Shown here one piece after another: positions 17,553 through 26,307 of a DNA stretch of 64,000 bases (the stretch's first letter is position 1; each line of letters opens with the position of its first letter). Source of the stretch: Actinomycetaceae bacterium. Lineage in GTDB: Bacteria > Actinomycetota > Actinomycetes > Actinomycetales > Actinomycetaceae. The position numbers were made by a program, and so were the translations under genes. The stretch covers positions 124,001-188,000 of the forward strand of contig JAUNHH010000004.1 of the NCBI GenBank assembly GCA_030524055.1, given 5' to 3'. Below the pieces are notes generated by a model. That model worked only from the letters and a program-made list of their open reading frames with translations. It searched no databases and had not been told where the DNA came from.

Positions 17553-20432
17553 GTGGGCATCATTGACAAGATCCTCCGCGCTGGCGAGGGACGCACCCTC
17601 AAGAAACTTGACCGCATTGCTGACCAGGTTGACGCCTTGCAGGAGGACTTTGAAGCCCTCACTGACGAGGAATTACGCGCAAAAACCGACGAGTTTAAAG
17701 AGCGCCTCGAAGAGGGAGAGACCCTGGATGATCTCCTCGTTGAAGCTTTTGCCACCGTGCGTGAAGCCGCCTGGCGTACGCTGCGTCAGCGCCCCTTCCA
17801 CGTTCAGGTGATGGGCGGTGCGGCTCTGCACTTGGGCAATATTGCCGAAATGAAAACTGGTGAAGGCAAAACCCTGGTCGCCACAATGCCGTCGTATCTG
17901 CGTTCGCTGACAGGCAAAGGCGTCCACGTGGTTACCGTTAATGACTACCTGGCGAAATACCAGTCCGATTTAATGGCCCGTGTCTTTAACTTCCTTGGCG
18001 TGTCAGTGGGCTGCGTGTTGGTTGGCCAAACCCCAGCGGAACGTCGCCTCCAATATGAAGCCGATATTACGTATGGCACCAATAATGAGTTTGGCTTTGA
18101 CTACCTGCGCGACAATATGGCACAACGCGTCGAAGAAATGGTGCAACGCGGCCATAATTTCGTCATTGTCGATGAGGTGGACTCCATTCTTATTGACGAG
18201 GCCCGGACCCCACTGATTATTTCCGGTCCCGCCTCTGGTGATGTGAACCGCTGGTATACCGAATTTGCGCGTCTTGCTAAGGTCCTTGAACGCGACGTCG
18301 ATTATGAAGTCGATGAGAAAAAGAAGAATATCGGTGTCCTAGAAAGCGGAATCGACACTGTTGAAGACCAGCTTGGCGTCGATAATCTCTACGAGGCGGC
18401 AAATACGCCCCTCATTGGTTTCCTCAATAATGCGATTCGCGCTAAGGAACTTTTCCACCGAGATCGCGACTATATTGTCGATGGGGGAGAAGTCCTTATT
18501 GTTGACGAACATACCGGCCGCGTCTTGCCAGGGCGCCGCTATAACGACGGTATGCACCAGGCTATTGAAGCCAAAGAAGGCGTAGAAATTAAGGCCGAAA
18601 ACCAGACTCTGGCCACGATTACTCTGCAGAACTATTTCCGTCTCTACCCTGAAGGTTCTCGTTCAGGAATGACCGGTACTGCTGAAACAGAAGCAGCAGA
18701 ATTCTCGTCCACCTATAAAATTGGCGTCATCCCAATCCCCACAAATAGGCCGATGGTCCGGAAAGACCAGACGGATTTGGTGTACCCCACCGAAAAGGGA
18801 AAAATGGATGCCATTATTGACGATATTGCTGAACGCCATAAAAAGGGTCAGCCCGTCCTCGTCGGTACTGCATCGGTGGAAAAATCAGAGCTTGTCTCTA
18901 AACTGCTGAAGGCACGCCATATTCCCCACCAGGTGCTCAATGCCAAGCAACATGCGCGCGAAGCGCAGATTGTGGCAATGGCTGGACGTAAAGGTGCCGT
19001 TACTGTGGCCACCAATATGGCAGGTCGAGGTACGGACATTATGCTTGGTGGAAACTCTGAGTTTATTGCCCAAGCAAATCTTGCCTCCCGCGGATTAGAC
19101 GCCAAAGAAAATCCGGAAGAGTACCGCCAGCAATGGCCTATTGCTCTGGCTGAGGCCGAAGCCGCAGTTGAAGCTGAACGGGAAGAGGTCCGTGATCTCG
19201 GTGGCCTCTATGTGCTGGGCACTGAACGTCACGAGTCCCGCCGTATTGATAATCAGTTGCGCGGCCGTTCTGGCCGTCAGGGCGACCCGGGTGAATCCCG
19301 TTTCTACCTGTCCATGGAAGATGACCTCATGCGTCTATTCCAAAATGCTTTGGCGCAGCGCATTATGTCTTCTGGGGCCTATCCGGAAGATATGCCCCTC
19401 GAAAACCGTATGGTGACGCGTTCAATCCAGTCTGCCCAAAGCCAGGTTGAAGCCCGCAACTTTGAGATCCGCAAGAACGTCCTCAAATACGACGATGTGA
19501 TGACTGGTCAACGTGAACTCATTTACGATCAGCGTCGGCGCGTCCTTGAAGGCGAAGATATGGCTCCTCAAATGGAAGCCTTCGCGGAAAGCCTGGTCAC
19601 AGGCATTATTGACGAGAAAATCGAAGGTCTGTCCCCCAAAGAATGGGATCTCGACGTCCTGTGGGATAACCTGCGCGGCTACTATCCGCCGTCAGTGACC
19701 TGGCAGGAAGTTGAAGATGAGCACGGCGGACCCGGATCACTCACCCGCGCTGACCTCGTTCACGAAATTGTCGGCGATATTCACGCCCAATACGCCGAAA
19801 CCGAAGAAAAACTCGCGGCCAATCCGCTGGCGGTCCAGCAGCTCGGTGAAGAACCGATGCGTGCACTAGAGCGTCGTGTTGTGATCTCCACGGTGGATCG
19901 TCTGTGGCGTGAGCACCTCTACGAAATGGACTACCTCAAGGAAGGTATTGGCCTACGCGCTATGGGCCAGCGTGATCCGCTGGTGGAATATAAGGATGAG
20001 GGTGCTCGTCTTTTCTCTGCCATGATGGAACGTATTCGTGAAGAATCCGTCCAGCAGGTCTTCTCCTATGCGCGCCAATTTGAGGTCTCCTTGGAAAAGG
20101 CTCGGGAGACACAAGAGGCTGGACGGCAGGAAGCCCCCGAGGCCTCCTCATCGATTACAGCGGCGCCAACCGCTGCGAGTGGTCCGACCGGGCTGCCAAA
20201 ACGGGCTTCGCGCTCTAAGGCGGCTGCTGCCCCGAAGCCGGCGCAGCGCAGTCCCTTGGCGCCAAAACCCTCCGCCAGTGTGATGGGGGATGCCGGGCAA
20301 CAAAAGCAGCCAACACGGCTCAGTTATTCCTCATCCGATGGACAAAGGAACGAGGGCGGGGCCTCCTCTTCAGAGGGCGGTAATCGCGCCGCCCGCCGTG
20401 CTGCGGCTAAGAAATCCCGTCGTAAACACTGA
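17553..20432 (+). CDS. secA: Preprotein translocase ATPase SecA
   Basis: A 959-residue SecA. Visible are the Walker A motif MKTGEGKTL (about residue 100), [14 protein letters not shown] (about 206), the helicase segment [14 protein letters not shown], and [22 protein letters not shown] (of which [18 protein letters not shown] is the family signature). SecA powers post-translational export through SecYEG. The GTG at 17553 is chosen because AGGGAG lies 7-12 bases before it and the family starts here ([11 protein letters not shown]); the open frame from 17433 is too long. The C-terminal 100 residues are Ala/Pro/Ser-rich and basic and lack the zinc finger of many SecA proteins, which is normal for actinobacterial SecA1. 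A copy of the dispersed word (20350-20362) encodes NEGGA. Confidence 0.97.
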   Translation: MGIIDKILRAGEGRTLKKLDRIADQVDALQEDFEALTDEELRAKTDEFKERLEEGETLDDLLVEAFATVREAAWRTLRQRPFHVQVMGGAALHLGNIAEMKTGEGKTLVATMPSYLRSLTGKGVHVVTVNDYLAKYQSDLMARVFNFLGVSVGCVLVGQTPAERRLQYEADITYGTNNEFGFDYLRDNMAQRVEEMVQRGHNFVIVDEVDSILIDEARTPLIISGPASGDVNRWYTEFARLAKVLERDVDYEVDEKKKNIGVLESGIDTVEDQLGVDNLYEAANTPLIGFLNNAIRAKELFHRDRDYIVDGGEVLIVDEHTGRVLPGRRYNDGMHQAIEAKEGVEIKAENQTLATITLQNYFRLYPEGSRSGMTGTAETEAAEFSSTYKIGVIPIPTNRPMVRKDQTDLVYPTEKGKMDAIIDDIAERHKKGQPVLVGTASVEKSELVSKLLKARHIPHQVLNAKQHAREAQIVAMAGRKGAVTVATNMAGRGTDIMLGGNSEFIAQANLASRGLDAKENPEEYRQQWPIALAEAEAAVEAEREEVRDLGGLYVLGTERHESRRIDNQLRGRSGRQGDPGESRFYLSMEDDLMRLFQNALAQRIMSSGAYPEDMPLENRMVTRSIQSAQSQVEARNFEIRKNVLKYDDVMTGQRELIYDQRRRVLEGEDMAPQMEAFAESLVTGIIDEKIEGLSPKEWDLDVLWDNLRGYYPPSVTWQEVEDEHGGPGSLTRADLVHEIVGDIHAQYAETEEKLAANPLAVQQLGEEPMRALERRVVISTVDRLWREHLYEMDYLKEGIGLRAMGQRDPLVEYKDEGARLFSAMMERIREESVQQVFSYARQFEVSLEKARETQEAGRQEAPEASSSITAAPTAASGPTGLPKRASRSKAAAAPKPAQRSPLAPKPSASVMGDAGQQKQPTRLSYSSSDGQRNEGGASSSEGGNRAARRAAAKKSRRKH

Positions 20433-20438
20433 CCTGTC

Positions 20439-20480
20439 AGAGAATGGTATGGCCCGGAATTCCGGGCCATACCATTCTCT
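20439..20480. terminator. 42-bp perfect palindrome after secA
   Basis: Positions 20439-20459 are the exact reverse complement of 20460-20480. Folded as RNA this gives a stem of about 19 bp with an AATT-centred loop. Its position seven bases after the secA stop suits a terminator, although only a weak T-rich stretch follows. Confidence 0.75.
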
Positions 20481-20502
20481 TATCGCTGCGAAAGGAAGAA
20501 TA

Positions 20503-20925
20503 GTGCCGACCACCCCCTGGGAAATGCTCTGCGCCGCGCCCCGTGACGACAATGGGAAAGCGCGATGTGCGTGGGGAAAACACGAGTTTATTTATGAGTA
20601 TGACCCGAGTGAAGTGACAGATAAAGAAATAGCGCGCTTTAATGAGGTGGTGAGCGGATACGCCGATGCTTTACCGCTTTTTGCCCAGCGCATTTATGAG
20701 TACTATCCGCCAGAATGGGGTATTAGCCAAGAGGATATTGAAAACGGTCTTGGCGCGCCACAAGTGTATCTATATACCAAGCCAGTGGACGGTCCCGATC
20801 TGGCCAGCTTTATTGATCCCATTCACTTTACCTATTGTGAAGCCACCTTCGACGAGACTCACATTATTGACATTGGCTGTGGGGAGCACTTAAGCGATCT
20901 TCGTTCCGTAATGCTCGATGGCTAA
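20503..20925 (+). CDS. Hypothetical acidic protein
   Basis: A 140-residue acidic protein with no family I can name. It has no signal peptide or membrane helix. Aromatic and acidic patches occur (HEFIYEYDPSEVTDKE, YEYYPPEWG, IDPIHFTYCEATFDE), and the C-terminal half contains DIGCGEHL. The GTG at 20503 is chosen because AAAGGAAG lies just upstream and the frame between secA and this point is unlike the rest; an ATG at 20524 is the alternative. The gene stands alone after the secA palindrome and converges on the Rv3235-like gene. Confidence 0.65.
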   Translation: MPTTPWEMLCAAPRDDNGKARCAWGKHEFIYEYDPSEVTDKEIARFNEVVSGYADALPLFAQRIYEYYPPEWGISQEDIENGLGAPQVYLYTKPVDGPDLASFIDPIHFTYCEATFDETHIIDIGCGEHLSDLRSVMLDG

Positions 20926-20937
20926 AGGCGCACACTT

Positions 20938-21414
20938 TTAGATAGCGTTAAGGGCGGTGGTTATCCACCTGCCCCTACGCCCTTCTAAACGCAAGGCCAC
21001 CACATGACGGCTGTGAGCAGTTGAGACCACAACAGCGGCTTCAACAATGTCGCCTGGCAGATGGCATAGACGTACAGCCCGTGCTTGGCAGGCGCTGGCC
21101 CCACCAGGATTCGGCTTTTTTCTGGCCACCACAGTATCGAGGTAGTCATAAAGGCCAGGGGATAACCACCGCTGGAATTGGGTAACCGGCCGGGCACCAG
21201 CAAGTGCTTCAATGAGTCCCTGCGCCATACCGCGTGCCCAGGGACCGACGTCTGGTAGGGGATCTGATGACAGGGGCAGTTCATCTTCAGAATTGCTTGG
21301 CCACAGACTCGGCACCATATGTTGTTGCACGGCAGCAAGCCAAGCGATATCCAGTGAATTGTCTAATCCTGCTAAACGAGAAGTGGGAGGAGAAGAAAGA
21401 AGAAGAGTAGTCAT
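20938..21414 (-). CDS. Rv3235 family protein
   Basis: A 158-residue cytoplasmic protein of the actinobacterial Rv3235 (DUF6459-like) family. The conserved C-terminal half shows a WARGMAQGLIEALAGARPVTQ segment (core MAQGLIEALAGARP), then QRWLSPGLYDYL, and ends with RVRLCHLPGDIVEAAVV-like strands and a VVALRLEGRRGRWITTAL finish. The function is unknown. Rv3235-type genes lie close to secA and to LysM genes in many actinobacteria. Its ATG overlaps the LysM gene stop (ATGA), so the two are co-translated. Confidence 0.72.
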   Translation of the reverse strand: MTTLLLSSPPTSRLAGLDNSLDIAWLAAVQQHMVPSLWPSNSEDELPLSSDPLPDVGPWARGMAQGLIEALAGARPVTQFQRWLSPGLYDYLDTVVARKKPNPGGASACQARAVRLCHLPGDIVEAAVVVSTAHSRHVVALRLEGRRGRWITTALNAI

Positions 21415-22784
21415 GTCAATTCCTTCGGTACGGTTAAAATATCGCCAGGGTGAATCAGATCAGGGGAATCGCCAATAACCTCGCGATTCTCCTCATAAAT
21501 ACGAGGCCACGCATCGGCAATCTCCGCTTCGCTTGCCTGCGGCCCCAGGACATCCTCGCTAATACTCCACAGTGACTCGCCTTCACGCACCGTATGCTCC
21601 GCCTGCGACGAAGGGGTGGCAGGGACTGTGACTGTCGGGGCTTGTGGTGGTGTATCACTGCCCTGTTGGGGTGGGGCAGAATCCCCACTGGCCGGCGCAG
21701 AAGGCGCTTTTTCTTCCGGAGTGGAGATCATCTCAACAAGGCTGGTAAAAGACTGTTGAGCCCAGGTGCCAATCTCCTCAGCCGATGCCGTCGAGGCTGG
21801 ACTTTGTGCTGATTGTGCAGACGCTGCTGGCTCGGGGATACGAGTAGGATCAGGGTCTCCAGGAAGAGTCACAGCGGGATCAGCAATATCGATATGCCGA
21901 GGTGGTGGAGCAGCGGCGTGTGGCGCTGGTGCTTCAGGGCCGGGCACCTCAGCGGAAGGTGCGGGAGTATTTCGGGCAGGAACCTCTAAAGGATTAGGTT
22001 CTTGAGGCTGTAAATCTTCTACCTGCAGGGCGGGCGGAGCCGCCGATGGGACAGGCGGGGGAGTTGCCACTTCTGGGTTTGACTCAGTGGCTGAGCGGCC
22101 AGGTTGTGGAGCTGGCGCCGGGGCATCTGTCGGTACCGGAGTTTCCGTAGGAACTGTTGGGCTGCCGCCCTCGTGAGAAGACGAAGGAGAGGAAGGAATA
22201 TCCAAAGGATTTGGCTCTGCTCCAGGAGATGGCACTGCTGGCGCGGATGGACCCGTTGGCCCGCCAGGGGATACTTCCCCTGAGGGAAGCGGCCACTGAA
22301 GATTATCGGGGATCGGGGCCTCTTCGTAGATATGTGATGGTGCTGATTGCGTGTGGTCAGGATGCGGGGGCGAGGGCGGGGTAGGCGACAAAGGAGAAGC
22401 CATTGCGCTCTGCCCACCACCAACGAGGGCCATCGCTAATGCGGCAGTGGCGCTACGGCGGGCAAGAATCTGCCGTGCCGCGGGAGTACCAATACGCTGA
22501 ATAATTGCCGCAATTCCTGACGCCACTAACCGCGGCAGGAAGCGTGACGTGGCAATATGTGCAAGAAGGCAGGTAACCACATTCCATATCAGAAGAGCGC
22601 CAGCAAGAGCTGCCACAATACTGGCTAAAACAAAAACAGGGTCCTGTTCAATACTGCTTGGCCACATCCACCACGCGAAAAAGAACAACGCGGTGCCGCA
22701 GGGTAAACCCAAGAGGAGAAGAACTCGCTCAAGGGCATCATTATGAGGTTCATACGATGGATCAGGAAGCACAGTAACCTCCAC
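21411..22784 (-). CDS. LysM domain membrane protein with long proline-rich linker
   Basis: About 457 residues from a GTG at 22784. Two hydrophobic helices come first (VLLLLGLPCGTALFFFAWWMW and FVLASIVAALAGALLIWNVV). A 250-residue Pro/Ser/Ala/Glu-rich region follows, and then a C-terminal LysM domain (HTVREGESLWSISEDVLG to HPGDILTVPKELT). LysM binds peptidoglycan, so the protein probably spans the membrane and reaches the wall. The longer frame to 22913 is rejected because it would overlap the divergent gene starting at 22886. The exact start is uncertain (22784 or 22772). A core and a near copy of the dispersed word lie at 22165 and 22371. Confidence 0.75.
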   Translation of the reverse strand: MEVTVLPDPSYEPHNDALERVLLLLGLPCGTALFFFAWWMWPSSIEQDPVFVLASIVAALAGALLIWNVVTCLLAHIATSRFLPRLVASGIAAIIQRIGTPAARQILARRSATAALAMALVGGGQSAMASPLSPTPPSPPHPDHTQSAPSHIYEEAPIPDNLQWPLPSGEVSPGGPTGPSAPAVPSPGAEPNPLDIPSSPSSSHEGGSPTVPTETPVPTDAPAPAPQPGRSATESNPEVATPPPVPSAAPPALQVEDLQPQEPNPLEVPARNTPAPSAEVPGPEAPAPHAAAPPPRHIDIADPAVTLPGDPDPTRIPEPAASAQSAQSPASTASAEEIGTWAQQSFTSLVEMISTPEEKAPSAPASGDSAPPQQGSDTPPQAPTVTVPATPSSQAEHTVREGESLWSISEDVLGPQASEAEIADAWPRIYEENREVIGDSPDLIHPGDILTVPKELT

Positions 22785-22885
22785 TTCGAGGCAGTTCGTC
22801 GAACTTGTATATAGATCATCTTCCGCCACCAAAAAGCCATTGTCAACCCCCTGCGCAAAGATTGGGAGTGTGGAAAAGTAAAAGG

Positions 22886-23443
22886 ATGGATCTCGACCTC
22901 TTCCTCGCCTCAATCTCTGCTCGATTCGATGCCGACCTTAGAGAAGAGCTCAATGCTCAAGTAGAAGAACTTGCTGACGCTGAACGTGTAGCTATTACCC
23001 TCAACTCTCGTATTCGCAGCGCATTTGGTGGACCTCTCAATGTCATCCTCCGAGGTGGGCAACGTGTTCGCGGTATCGTCGTCGAAACTGGGAAAGACTG
23101 GGTGCTGATTCGAGAAGGGGTGTACCACTGCCTTGTACATACACCTGCCATTGTTGCTGCCTATCCATTAGGTGCAGCTGATGCCCGTAGTGGCCCTACC
23201 GCAGATGGGCCCGGAATTGGTTACCTTTTGCGCGAACTTGCCCAGGAAAAAATCGCTGTGGCTATTGGCCATGATGCCGGAGAACAAAGCGGAATAGTTG
23301 GCGGAGTTTACGCTGACCACTTTGATGTTGATACCAGTGGAACACGCGCTATTGACACTCGGGATCAATGGAGTGCGCCAGTAATATCCCTACAAATCAA
23401 CGGTATTCGGTGGATACGAATGAATGACTTTCAACGCGCATAA
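22886..23443 (+). CDS. Conserved actinobacterial protein of unknown function
   Basis: A 185-residue soluble protein. The N-terminal 45 residues form an acidic helix (MDLDLFLASISARFDADLREE). A compact beta segment (PLNVILRGGQRVRGIVVETGKDWVLIREG) reminiscent of an Sm-like barrel follows, then a C-terminal part with GIGYLLRELAQEKIAVAIG and ISLQINGIRWIRM. I recognise the pattern only as an actinobacterial neighbour of the BldC-like regulator and have no function to offer. The ATG at 22886 follows GGAAAAGTAAAAGG, a reasonable ribosome-binding site. It diverges from the LysM gene. Confidence 0.68.
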   Translation: MDLDLFLASISARFDADLREELNAQVEELADAERVAITLNSRIRSAFGGPLNVILRGGQRVRGIVVETGKDWVLIREGVYHCLVHTPAIVAAYPLGAADARSGPTADGPGIGYLLRELAQEKIAVAIGHDAGEQSGIVGGVYADHFDVDTSGTRAIDTRDQWSAPVISLQINGIRWIRMNDFQRA

Positions 23444-23584
23444 AAAATCAGCGGACCTGCCCCGATAGTGCAAGCTGGAGCGACTCTTTATCACTTCGAC
23501 AACAGCCCACAGCTATCAGAGCAGGCCCTTACGATGGTTAAGGAAATCCGCCCGGAATACAGGATTCCGGAAAGATCAGAAAGG

Positions 23585-23797
23585 TCAGTCTTTGTGGCCT
23601 GACTCAATCCGCTTACGGGTCGCGGTGTACTGGTCCTGAATGAACTTTTCCAGTGCAGCTTCTTCAATCCTCCAGGTGCGCTTACCACCAACCTGGATGG
23701 CGGGAAGTTCCCCAGAAGAGACCAATGCACGGGTCGCTGACATGGTCAAGTTCAGGGTTTCGGATACATCTGCCAGAGTTAGGAATCGTGGTGCCAT
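23585..23797 (-). CDS. BldC-like helix-turn-helix regulator
   Basis: A 70-residue protein that is almost wholly a MerR/excisionase-type winged helix: FLTLADVSETLNLT, then MSATRALVSSGELPAIQVGGKRTWRI, the typical beta-wing and recognition layout of BldC-type proteins. BldC family members bind DNA as head-to-tail oligomers and control development in Streptomyces. The gene is single, with the SAF gene diverging 122 bp away, so it may control that operon. The short length matches the family. Confidence 0.8.
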   Translation of the reverse strand: MAPRFLTLADVSETLNLTMSATRALVSSGELPAIQVGGKRTWRIEEAALEKFIQDQYTATRKRIESGHKD

Positions 23798-23919
23798 GGG
23801 ACTATCTTGCCATTGAATAGCGGTTCTTGCTCGCTCTAAGACATCTTAAGTGGCGAGTAATTTTCGGGGAAGGCTTTCAAAAAGCCACGCGGCGCGCGTT
23901 TAACTGCAATTATGCTCCT

Positions 23920-24531
23920 ATGATCAGCCTCAAGTCTTTCTCTCGAAATCCCCGGAAAGCTCATCGCAACCCTCGTTTTATCTCTGGCATCGTCTTTATC
24001 GCTCTTGCAGTAGTCGGCGCAGCCTCTCTCACTCGCCTTTATGAAGGTGGTACTGAGGTTCTCGTCGCCACCCAGGCGCTTGCTCCTGGTGATCGAATCA
24101 CCGCAGCCAATACGGAAGTTGCCCGCGTATCTGTACCTGGAGAAACCTACCTCAAAGCAGGAAATGGCCCGCAAAGTGGAGTTGTGTCGCGTGCGGTCAC
24201 ACCCGGTGAACTCATTCCTGTGGCGATTGTTTCCGAAGAATCCCAAGTAAATCAACGCCGTATTGTTATCACCATCGCTGAAGCACTTCCAGCATCAGCA
24301 CGGAGTGGAGACCGTGTCCAAATCTGGGCGCTTCCTGCGCAGGACCCTGGTGGAGAAAAGAGCGCACCCCAATCACTAGGTGATGCCACATTTATCGCCA
24401 TTGTCGAAGAGCAAATACGCACTGGCTCAGGTCAGCGTATTGAAGTCCTCGTCCCCAATGAATCCCTCGCCAATGTCATTGCCAATATGGGTGGCCGCGG
24501 CGACCTCACCGCAGTCGTGGTGGGACGATGA
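23920..24531 (+). CDS. SAF domain membrane protein (CpaB-like)
   Basis: A 203-residue protein with a basic N-terminus, one membrane helix (FISGIVFIALAVVGAASLT) and an SAF domain (VLVATQALAPGDRITAANTEVARV then SRAVTPGELIPVAIV). SAF domains of this kind occur in CpaB of Tad pili and FlgA of flagella. The methionine at 23920 is chosen because the upstream extension is uncharged noise. The stop overlaps the next gene as ATGA. Only the CpaE-like ATPase follows; no CpaF, TadB or pilin gene lies nearby, so this may be a stand-alone membrane pair rather than a pilus system. Confidence 0.75.
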   Translation: MISLKSFSRNPRKAHRNPRFISGIVFIALAVVGAASLTRLYEGGTEVLVATQALAPGDRITAANTEVARVSVPGETYLKAGNGPQSGVVSRAVTPGELIPVAIVSEESQVNQRRIVITIAEALPASARSGDRVQIWALPAQDPGGEKSAPQSLGDATFIAIVEEQIRTGSGQRIEVLVPNESLANVIANMGGRGDLTAVVVGR

Positions 24532-25787
24532 TGGATAGTCACGTTCACGGCGTTGCCGTCCTTGCTGATCCAGATACGGAGGCCGCCCTCGTCGAGGAAA
24601 TCGGACGCCACCGGGACACCCTCGAAGTTCAACGCCGATGTGCTGACCTCGCTGAAGTCCTTGCTGCCACCCGAGCAGGCATTGTTGACCTGGTTTGTAT
24701 TGATGGGGAAGACCCGGACCTTGACGCCCGACTCCTCGAAGAAATCCGTGGACATGGCGCAGGAATCGTTATCCTCGCCGGGAGTCACCGAATCCGCGAC
24801 CTCATGGCAATGGGAGCTGACGCGGTCATCGGCCATCAGCAACCTGCACGTGCCGTAGAAGCCCTTCTCGCTCTCGTTCGTGTTGATCTTGCTAGTAGAC
24901 GCGCCCTCGGAGCAGAGTTCGGCTCGACCTCGCCCGATACAGATTTCTTCCCACCCGCGCCACAGGTGCCAACGCCGGGAGGGCGTATCCTCGTCGTGTG
25001 GGGAACGACAGGTGCTCCAGGGCGCTCGACGACGGCGCTCGCGGTGGCCTCAATTGTGGGTGCGCAGATCCCGACATTGCTTATTGATGCGGATACAGCG
25101 AATCCGTCGATTGCGCATATGTTGGCTATTCCTCCGGAGCCTTCTGGTGTTTCTGCATTATCCCGAATTGGCGCACGAGGGCGGATTAGTCCTGTCGATT
25201 TAACACGCGCGGCTGTGCCTATTGTTGACCGCCTGGATGTATTAACGGGAATAGCTGTTCCCCAACGATGGAGGGAAACGGGCCCAGCTCCAATGGTGGA
25301 GATTCTGACCACGGCTCAACAACTTTATGGCTGTATTGTCGTCGATGTGGGTGCTGTTTCTTTAGACCCTGTCGGAAGTGAAATGCGTCATCAAGGCAGT
25401 CGCGATGAACTCACGGCCGCAATACTCCGTCAGGCTGATGATGTTCTTCTTGTGGGGCGTGCTGACGCGATTGGAATTCACCGCATAGTTGCTGCGCATG
25501 AATGGTGGCTGGATAATATTTCCGCTCCGCGGCTACACATTATGGTGAATCGCTATCACAGCCATGGAGTGGGGAAACAGGGGATGACAGCATTGCGCAT
25601 CGCACTCAACCCCTTTATCGAAGGCAAAGTCATTCATATTATTCCCGAGGACGTGGCCGTATTATCGGCACAACTTCACGCGGATACCTTGCCCCGATTT
25701 GCTCCGAAATCTCAGGCATTACAGGCATGGCGAGCCCAAGTGAGTGACCTTGGAATACGGCATCTCCACGAGGAAATGCAGCGATAA
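24528..25787 (+). CDS. CpaE-like P-loop ATPase (MinD/ParA superfamily)
   Basis: A 419-residue protein. The N-terminal part (1-130) resembles a receiver-like domain (LVCIDGEDPDLDARLLEEI, then GAGIVILAG). The C-terminal ATPase has the P-loop VWGTTGAPGRSTTA (about 150), in which the deviant-Walker lysine of typical ParA/MinD proteins is not evident, then LLIDADTANPS and IVVDVGAVSLD. Such proteins place or assemble envelope machines (Tad pili, septum-site factors). It is coupled to the SAF gene. It carries two core copies of the dispersed word (24583 minus, 25175 plus). Confidence 0.75.
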   Translation: MMDSHVHGVAVLADPDTEAALVEEIGRHRDTLEVQRRCADLAEVLAATRAGIVDLVCIDGEDPDLDARLLEEIRGHGAGIVILAGSHRIRDLMAMGADAVIGHQQPARAVEALLALVRVDLASRRALGAEFGSTSPDTDFFPPAPQVPTPGGRILVVWGTTGAPGRSTTALAVASIVGAQIPTLLIDADTANPSIAHMLAIPPEPSGVSALSRIGARGRISPVDLTRAAVPIVDRLDVLTGIAVPQRWRETGPAPMVEILTTAQQLYGCIVVDVGAVSLDPVGSEMRHQGSRDELTAAILRQADDVLLVGRADAIGIHRIVAAHEWWLDNISAPRLHIMVNRYHSHGVGKQGMTALRIALNPFIEGKVIHIIPEDVAVLSAQLHADTLPRFAPKSQALQAWRAQVSDLGIRHLHEEMQR

Positions 25788-25812
25788 CTTCCCGGCGTGC
25801 GACACTTACATT

Positions 25813-26265
25813 ATGCGCATTTATCTTCCAGCAACCTCCAGTGACCTTATTGCACCCCAACCTCCAAGTGGCCCAGCATGGACAGTGAAAGCCGCCCCCG
25901 GTATTGGCGCAGAAGACCTGGAAGTCCTCGAGGATGACGCGCAGACAGAGGCTGCGTTGGCATCGCTGATTCGTCTTCGTGACGAGGGCGGGGCCCGACG
26001 CAGAATAGTGCTGGCTGCCGACTGGGATGGCCATATTTCAGCTGCCGATGACGGTGTGATTGAGGTGGCCGCTGCTGGCCTCCAATGGAGCGATATTGTT
26101 GCGATCCTCATTGACTCTTCGGCGGCTGAAACCGCAGTTGAGGCAGTTCTGGCCGCCGAAGAGCAAGAGGATGCTGACGCTGCTGTGGCCACCCTGTGGG
26201 ATGAATCCTTACAGTGGTATGACCGCGAGGAACGCAATGCGTTAATTGCTGATTTAGGTCAGTAA
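25813..26265 (+). CDS. DUF6912 family protein
   Basis: A 150-residue acidic protein beginning MRIYLPATSSDL, the usual start of the actinobacterial DUF6912 family. An alternating alpha/beta pattern follows (RIVLAADWDG, WSDIVAILIDSS) with an Ala/Glu-rich helix. No signal, membrane helix or catalytic motif is visible and the role is unknown. Start 25813 is chosen over 25744 because the extension would overlap the preceding gene and the family starts here. A full copy of the dispersed word (25982-25994) encodes RDEGGAR. The gene ends at the hairpin shared with sbcC. Confidence 0.72.
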   Translation: MRIYLPATSSDLIAPQPPSGPAWTVKAAPGIGAEDLEVLEDDAQTEAALASLIRLRDEGGARRRIVLAADWDGHISAADDGVIEVAAAGLQWSDIVAILIDSSAAETAVEAVLAAEEQEDADAAVATLWDESLQWYDREERNALIADLGQ

Positions 26266-26271
26266 CGCTGG

Positions 26272-26307
26272 TAGGCGGTGGTGAGGAGACCACGCGGCCA
26301 CTGCCTA
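26272..26307. terminator. Hairpin between convergent DUF6912 and sbcC genes
   Basis: TAGGCGGTGG (26272-26281) pairs with CCACTGCCTA (26298-26307) with one mismatched or wobble position. It overlaps the sbcC stop and could end both transcripts. Confidence 0.5.

Noticed and set aside
17192-17755. Minus-strand 187-codon frame
   Set aside because: It overlaps the secA start and has no family features.
20371-20380. Further copy of the word (CAGAGGGCGG)
   Set aside because: Lacks the CGAG start; counted as chance in a Ser/Glu/Gly-coding stretch.
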